NCBI GenBank assembly: GCA_029844215.1
Contig: CM056725.1
Span: 61,479,609 to 61,543,608 of the forward strand
DNA length: 64,000 nucleotides
Direction of reading: 5' to 3'
From: Przewalskia tangutica
Lineage: Eukaryota > Streptophyta > Magnoliopsida > Solanales > Solanaceae
Below are positions 58,401 through 64,000 of the stretch, one piece after another. Numbering within the stretch: the first letter of the stretch is position 1; every line of letters begins with the position of its first letter. Position numbers and translations under genes: made by a program. The notes beneath the pieces were generated by a model, which worked only from the letters and a program-made list of their open reading frames with translations, ran no database searches and was not told where the DNA came from.

Positions 58401-59109
58401 ATTTTACCTCATATTTGGTTCTATATGATAATAGTAGAGAGGTGTACCATTCTTCCGAATTTCATCAAATTCTAACAATTATAACTCAGTGAAATCATTT
58501 CGTAAAGTTCATGACGCAACTAGTTGTTTAAACAATCAAAAGCTCATTATTTATTTTCAACACTCAATTCTTATTCTAACATGTATTGAACTTAAAATAA
58601 AGGATGTTACCAAGAATTTCTGAGTGAGAAAACTCACTTTGTATGTGTGAAATGATTGTTATTCGGTTGCTACAACGGACCCTTGCTCCCTAGTATTTCT
58701 TTTATTGCTGTTCTTCTTGCTTTCTTGTTTTTTTTCCAGAATTTTCCTCTTCTTGTTCACTTGTTTTTTTTCTCTGATTTTCTAACCTTTATGTTATGTG
58801 CTTTGTTTGTGTGTAAATACAATGTATAAGTGGAGGTGATTGTATAACTTATGAGAGGGGGAAAGCCAAGAGATTGAAGGGAAATGAAAAGGGGGGGGGG
58901 GGGACGTGCACAATGTCTTGTTAATGTGCAGTTTTTTTTTTGTTTTTTTTTGTTTTTGTTTTTTCTTATTTTCATTTTATCTATCTATTTATCCAACTTT
59001 AACACTAACTCTATCACATGCAATTTATTCTTTGTTTTCTTATATATATATATATATTTTTATTAACCCAACCACAACTATATATTATTATTTTTTCCCG
59101 GATTTTACA

Positions 59110-59333
59110 TTCTCTCCTCCTTAAGCAACATTCGTCCTCGAATGTGAATAAGGTCGTAACATAATCACATAGACACAATAATGTTTATTGTTATTGTAAC
59201 AAATTTGGAGCTTCACATTCTCTCTTCCTTAAGAAGCATTCTTCCTCGAATGAGAATAAGGTTGTAACACATGCATATAGACACGCAAATGGCACACATA
59301 TGAAGTACTATGTAACGCATTTTTTTTATTACC
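59110..59333 (-). promoter_or_regulatory. Element J duplicated polypurine tract region
   Basis: TTCTCTCCTCCTTAAG (59110-59125) beside the LTR is followed by ACATTCG / CGAATGT arms (59128-59145). A second, slightly altered copy of tract plus arm lies near 59218-59256, with the following AATAAGG and CATATAGACAC motifs also repeated. The direct repeat is offset by about 110 bp. Only the LTR-adjacent tract should be used. Confidence 0.7.
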
Positions 59334-60646
59334 TTAGTCAAATAGGAATGGATATTTGACTTTTATCGCGTCCTCGGCTTCCCAGGTGGCTTCCTCGGTG
59401 GAGTGGTTCCTCCATAGGACTTTCACGGAAGCAATATCTTTATTCCTAAGGCGCTTAACCTTCCTATCAAGTATTTCCACCGGAACTTCTTCATATTGAA
59501 GCTCCTCATTAAGAATTATCTCTTGGGGAAGGATACGTGACTTGGATCGTGCAAGAATTTTCGTAACATTGACACATGAAATACCGGATGCACTACTTCC
59601 AGCTCTTGTGGAAGTGCTAATTCGTAAGCCACATTCCCCACTCTTCGCAAGATCTCATATGGCCCAATAAACCTTGGGCTCAATTTCCCTTTCTTACCAA
59701 AACGCATCACTCCCTTCATTGGGGACACTTTTAAAAATACTTTCTCCCCCTCTTGGAATTCAAGATCTTTTTTCCGATGATCCGCATAGGACTTATGACG
59801 GTTATGAGCTATTTTGATCCGCTCCCGAATCATCTGTACCTTATCATTTGTTTCTTGAATGACTTCAGGTCCGAACAGTTGCGTCTCACCCACCTCGAAC
59901 CATCCAAGTGAAGACCTACATTTTCGTCCATATAATGCTTCAAACGGGGCCATTTGTATGCTAGAGTGAAAACTAGGCGAACTCAATTAGACATAGATGG
60001 TCCAACCAGCTTCCCTGAAAATCTAACACACAAGATCGCAACATGTCCTCAAGTATTTGAATTGTTCGCTCAGCTTGCCCATCTGTTTGCGGGTGGAAAG
60101 CCGTGCTTAACTTAAATTTTGTCCCGAAACCCTGCTGGAAACTTTGCCAAAAGTGTGAGGTGAACTGGGAACCCCTATCTAAAATAATTTGTAAGGGAAT
60201 CCCGTGTAACCGCACAATCTCCTTCAAATAAATCTGTGTGTACTGTGGTGCGCGATACGTAGTCTTTACCGGTAAGAAATGGGCTGACTTTGTAAGCCGA
60301 TCAACAATCACCCAAATAGAATCATACCCTTCTCGAGTTTTCGGTAGACCAGTTACGAAATCCATATGAATCGCCTCCCATTTCCATGGGGACTTGATGT
60401 CTGAAGTAATCCGCAGGTTTTGATGTTCAAGATTCACCGTTGACATATAAGACACCTCGACAAACTCAACGCGTCTTTCTTCATCCCGTCCCACCAGTAA
60501 TTTTCCTTGAGGTCCTGATACATTTTTGTTGACCCTTGATGAATGGAATATCTTGTGTTGTGACCCTCATCTAAGATCTTCCTCCTTAGATCCTTTACCT
60601 TAGGAACACATAACCTACCCTTGTACCGAAGGGTTCCGTCATTATC
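59334..60646 (-). pseudogene. pol: Element J pol: integrase plus chromodomain (Ty3/gypsy chromovirus)
   Basis: Inserts the DNA copy into the genome. Read from 60646 downward: part of the N-terminal zinc-binding domain (RYSIHQGSTKMYQDLKENYW; its CxxC half is lost near 60440-60490). The catalytic core is the 173-residue frame 59973-60494, with Asp45 (HMDFVTGL), Asp106 (LDRGSQFT) and Glu142 (GQAERTIQ), spacing D-35-E. A shift near 59980 leads to the C-terminal domain in frame 59516-59986 (FEALYGRKCRSS, ELEVVHPVFHVSMLRKF). A second shift near 59520 leads to a chromodomain (VKVLWRNHSTEEATWEAED) and the stop at 59334. The chromodomain marks a chromovirus, Tekay/Reina-like by feel. Upstream pol is cut off by element K at 60647. 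This is the only polymerase-type gene in the window. Confidence 0.88.
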
Positions 60647-60982
60647 TGTTACACCCCGTATTTACAGGACATGTTTTAAGAACGTACGTAAGAATCCCAA
60701 ATGTTAAGATTAGAGACTTGTAAAAATTTATCGGAATTATGGAATTTGTCGGAAAACGTAATATTGTGACGAATGGGAGGGAGACAAGTGTCACCCCCCC
60801 TTATTGGATGTCTTGGACGAAATTACATGGGCACAAGGGTCATTTGACCCTTGTTAGGAAGACAAGTCTTGCAAGTAGTAAAACTTGACATAATTGACTT
60901 AGTCAATGGGTCCACAAGCTTGATATTTAAGAGAACCTCATCCTAGCCACGCATTTGTGCACATCTTAACCCTCCATGTTAC

Positions 60983-60989
60983 TATATAA
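60983..60989 (+). promoter_or_regulatory. LTR TATA box (element K)
   Basis: TATATAA about 340 bp into the LTR, similar in position to the other LTR promoters but without the C-run. Confidence 0.4.
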
Positions 60990-62305
60990 TACTACTAGTA
61001 GTGAGACAAGTCCACACTTAGCCAAATTTTCAAGAGAATTTGAAGAACAAGAGCAATGTGCTCTCGGGTTCTAGCAATTAGAAAAGGAATTTTTTTTTTG
61101 TTTGTTGTCCAATAATCTTCCCACTTTAAACCAAGGTTCCTAAGTGTATTGTAAGGGTATCTCAATAGAAATATCCCGGAAAAAGATAGGTTTCGTATTA
61201 GTCGCAAGATGAAAACCTAGTTGCTTTTCTAGGTTTTGATTGGAAGTTTTAAGGGAAGTGGTTTGTGATATTCTAAGGGTATCAAGTGGTGGATTGAAGT
61301 GTCTAGAAGAAGCTCTAAGTGCTAAGGAGCGACTTCGGAATTGGAGTTGGACTAAGAATCGTTGAGGTAATAATCTTGGCTCTTAAGTGTTACAAGATTA
61401 TGTATTGTTGTTAGCTTTACATTTTTGCTAGCATGAAGCATATGTGTTGAAGTCTTGTAAGTGTTATGGATTGTTGTAGCCTAAAATCCGAAATGACATA
61501 TTAGCCATTTGAAGTTGGATTACAATTTGGTCGTATTTAGAATCGTCGCATGTTACTTACTTGAAGATTATAGTAGTTATAATCGATTGCGACTTAATAC
61601 CATGTTATGCTAACAACTCGGATTGAAAAGGAAATTGGATAAGAATTGGTAGTGTTGTATCTCATTGTTGCCGAATTTGGCCTAGTAGTTTGTATTAGTT
61701 GATATCAATTGTGGGGCGGAATTTTACACGTCTAGTAGGCGTGTAATCCCCTATTGATTAATTGTGTTGATTGGGCCTTAAATGTGGCGTGTTTGGTTAT
61801 TGAATTCGGCCTTGAAAAAGGTGGCAAAGTAAGTAGAAACAAAGGAGGTCTTTGTCCAGATTTTCCGTAGAATTTAGTGACTTAGCACTTAGAATATTCT
61901 ACGTTTGAAGTAAGAGGTTAATGGACGTATTGTGACCATTTTAGGTTGAAGTACTAAGTATAGCGTACCCTACTTGAAGGACGGAATAGCTATCAAGGTT
62001 GAAGTACTTTGGAGCATTTTGCTACTTGTCGATAATCGTCGCGAGGTATGTGAACCTCTTCCTTCCTTTGGCATGATTCTATGTATGGAATATACCTGTG
62101 ATATCATTTCATGTTTCCTTCTACTCTTAGAAGTTAAGAGGTAGTTGTGTGATTTACTCTTATGTAAAGTTTATGTCAAGGTTATCCTAAGTCCTTACTA
62201 AGTCTTATGGGGGATGTGGTAAGAGTCGTTAGGAGGTACTTTGGAACCAAGTTGACTTGGCTAATTTATGGCACGAATGAGATTAAGTATCGCGCAAGCC
62301 ATTGC

Positions 62306-62445
62306 AGCGTTAATAAAGGAAAATGTAATGACAATCAAATTATGTTAAAATGAGTAGAATTCTCCATCTGCATAGAAGCTAAGATAAGACAAAATTGTAT
62401 TACATTTTCTAGATCATGGCTACTTGAATAAGATCGTTATAAATA
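62306..62445 (+). repeat. Conserved LTR block with AATAAA (K)
   Basis: GCGTTAATAAAGG at 62307-62319, then CATCTGCATAGAAGCTAAG and the TCTAGATCATGGCT end. Kept although K belongs to the F family. Confidence 0.55.
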
Positions 62446-63189
62446 AGTATAACTTATTCACAACGCACCAAAGTATATGTTACTTAACTTATAAGAATTT
62501 ACGTATGAAGTTTTAAGGCTATGGATCTCAAATTCTTAAGTTAAGAGACTTTGTTTTTCAAGTTAGGAGACTTGATTCTTAAAGGAAGAAATGAATTGAT
62601 TTACAAGTATAGAATACTCGATTTGGAAAGACTTGATTTATAAAGTTAAGAAACTTGTTTTCTTAAAAGTTAAGGGACTTGAAGAGTTTTAAAGTATGTG
62701 ATATTTGTTCCGTTTTAAACGTATAAGTCCCTTGGATAGGGAATTGTATTTGGCTAAGGTATAAAGTGAATATAACGACTTTATGGGAAGTTGGCTATAT
62801 TTGCTTTATGGAAAGATAAATGACTTGATTTAATGAAAAGGCAATTTGATTTTAAGGCATCAATTGCCTAAGGTTTTATAAGAAAAGGAGTCACTTGATT
62901 TAGAAACCTAACTGTATTTCTAAAAAGGTATTGTGACTTGTCTTGAAAGTACATATGACTTGATACTACGGTTGTTAGTATTTTGGAAGTTTTATTTGAA
63001 AAAGAGTCTTTCTAAAAGAGTAGAGGTGCGTAGTACTTGGGGTTAAATTTCCGGATTTTTATGTGTGAAACGGAAGTGCCATGAGTTTATAAAAATGGAA
63101 GTCTAAAGGTTTAATGAACTCGCCTATGTTTGCTTGTGATAACTTTGAGTGCGAGTATTATATGTTTACGTCGTTGTGACTCTCAGTTG

Positions 63190-63900
63190 GAGGGCCGGCT
63201 GTCTTGTTATAAGTTTACTTGGACGTACCGACAGTGATGTGGGATTCCACGGGTATTCCTCCATTATAATTGATCCTTGGACATGCTTATACGATGTGGG
63301 ATTCCGGGGCATGTGACCAGGATGCGGGTTAGATTCCCGGACATTTTATTGGACGTCTGCGGCGGTGACGGGGATTCCACGTATGCTTCCATTGTGATTG
63401 ATCTTGGCCATGCTTATACGATGAGGATCGGGGCACGCGGCGGAGATGCGGGTTAGATGCCCGCGTTTTATTACTCCATGGCCACGCTTGCTACGATGAG
63501 GATTACGGGGCATGCGACCGTGTTATATTTTACTCCGTGGGCTAGCTCCACGAAGACTGCGCTCGATGAGGATGCGAGGGCACGTTATGGCCATGCTTAT
63601 ACGATGAGGGATTCCGGGGCATGCGGCCGCGTTATTTATATATATATATATATGTGTACGCCGACAGTGAGGTGGGATGCCACAGGCGCGTCACATGGTT
63701 ATATGTTACACCTACAGCTGTCGGCAGTGATGTGGGATTCCACGGGCAGGAGATATATATAGGTGTTGTGTATGTGTACGCCGACAGTGATGTGGGATGC
63801 CATGGGCGCGTCACATGGTTATATTCTACACTTATAGCTGTCGGCAGTGATGGGGGATTCCACGGGCACGCATTGATATTTGTGTGACTTTATCGCGTCC
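63190..63900 (+). repeat. Tandem repeats in LTR K
   Basis: Diverged units. One type is built on CCATGCTTATACGATG and GGGATTCCGGGGCATG (63280-63630). Another is built on GTACGCCGACAGTGA and GGGATGCCA...GGGCGCGTCAC (63655-63880). The 101- and 88-residue frames here are readings of the repeat. Confidence 0.75.
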
Positions 63901-64000
63901 CAGTTTGGGCCGGGTAGTATATGCGTCCCTCCATAAAGGGTCGGATTATTTTATGGAAGATAAGTAAGTTATATGGTAATGAACTTAATGATTTTTCCTA

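Larger units (their letters stand above)
56868..59109 (-). repeat. Element J 3' LTR, main part (reverse orientation)
   Basis: Continues to GGATTTTACA at 59109 (TGTAAAATCC in element orientation), next to the purine tract. Total LTR without insert is about 2.5 kb. It contains two tandem arrays (57300-57590 and 57975-58400) and homopolymer runs (G14 near 58890, T runs near 58930-58970). Confidence 0.82.
60647..64000 (+). repeat. Element K LTR, 5' part (runs off the window)
   Basis: Starts TGTTACACCCCG inside J's pol, preceded by TTATC (candidate target duplication). Its beginning matches the start of solo LTR F. It carries an altered U3 palindrome near 60780-60796, TATATAA (60983-60989), the conserved block (62306-62445) and a tandem array (63190-63900). 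Whether it is a solo LTR or the 5' LTR of an element cannot be told. Confidence 0.8.

Noticed and set aside
63457..63887. Two 88-101-residue frames near the window end
   Set aside because: Tandem-repeat readings inside LTR K, with the repeats' period explaining the open frames.

Overview
This window is plant nuclear DNA made almost entirely of nested retrotransposons. I see no host protein gene, tRNA, rRNA or CRISPR array. The evidence is long terminal repeats (TG...CA), primer-binding sites complementary to plant initiator tRNA-Met, purine tracts, Gag zinc knuckles, a chromovirus integrase with chromodomain, a Ty1/copia remnant and a CACTA-like end. Some intergenic motifs (the GACCGTC...GACGGTC hairpin, 'CGCGATC' stretches, two copies of a plant transposon-protein ORF) resemble repeats I associate with Solanaceae. 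That assignment is only a guess.

Layout. (1) 1-6610: element A (+): end of a 5' LTR, a broken gag, and a complete 3.25 kb 3' LTR. (2) 6611-7000: antisense gag remnant. (3) 7004-23121: element B (+): a stub of 5' LTR, the start of gag, a 3.4 kb non-coding interior and a 2.34 kb 3' LTR. It is split by element C (-, 8027-17286), which has two 3.5 kb LTRs and only gag. A 107 bp direct duplication flanks C. (4) 23122-28186: copia integrase remnant, AT-rich DNA, a CACTA terminus and a C-rich/AT-rich minisatellite. (5) 28187-42780: element E (+), again gag only. Its 3' LTR is split by element D (-, 31331-39982), a complete gag-only element with a GAGAG target duplication. (6) 42781-53335: two adjacent degraded copies (G and H, both -) of an element encoding a 'putative plant transposon protein'-like ORF. 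G contains a solo LTR (F) with a perfect GTATT duplication. (7) 53336-60646: 3' end of a chromovirus, J (-), with integrase and chromodomain; its LTR carries solo LTR I. (8) 60647-64000: start of another LTR, K (+), running off the window.

How the parts relate. A, C, D and E form one family: LTRs of about 3.0-3.5 kb around interiors of only 2.2-2.7 kb that hold gag but no protease, reverse transcriptase, RNase H or integrase. They probably depended on enzymes from a relative. They keep their cis signals: tRNA-Met primer site, purine tract, an inverted repeat before the purine tract, TATA boxes and an AATAAA-bearing conserved block. About 45 nt after the primer site they also keep a hairpin whose loop in A, C and D holds the palindrome GTGCAC, resembling a retroviral dimerisation site. 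The stem shows compensating base changes between copies, including in the otherwise different element B.

Caution. Differences between copies cluster at CAG/CTG and CC/GG positions, while AT-rich stretches are nearly identical. Even the primer-binding sites of C, D and E lack the same base. Many frame breaks in gag may therefore be consensus-sequence errors and not true mutations.
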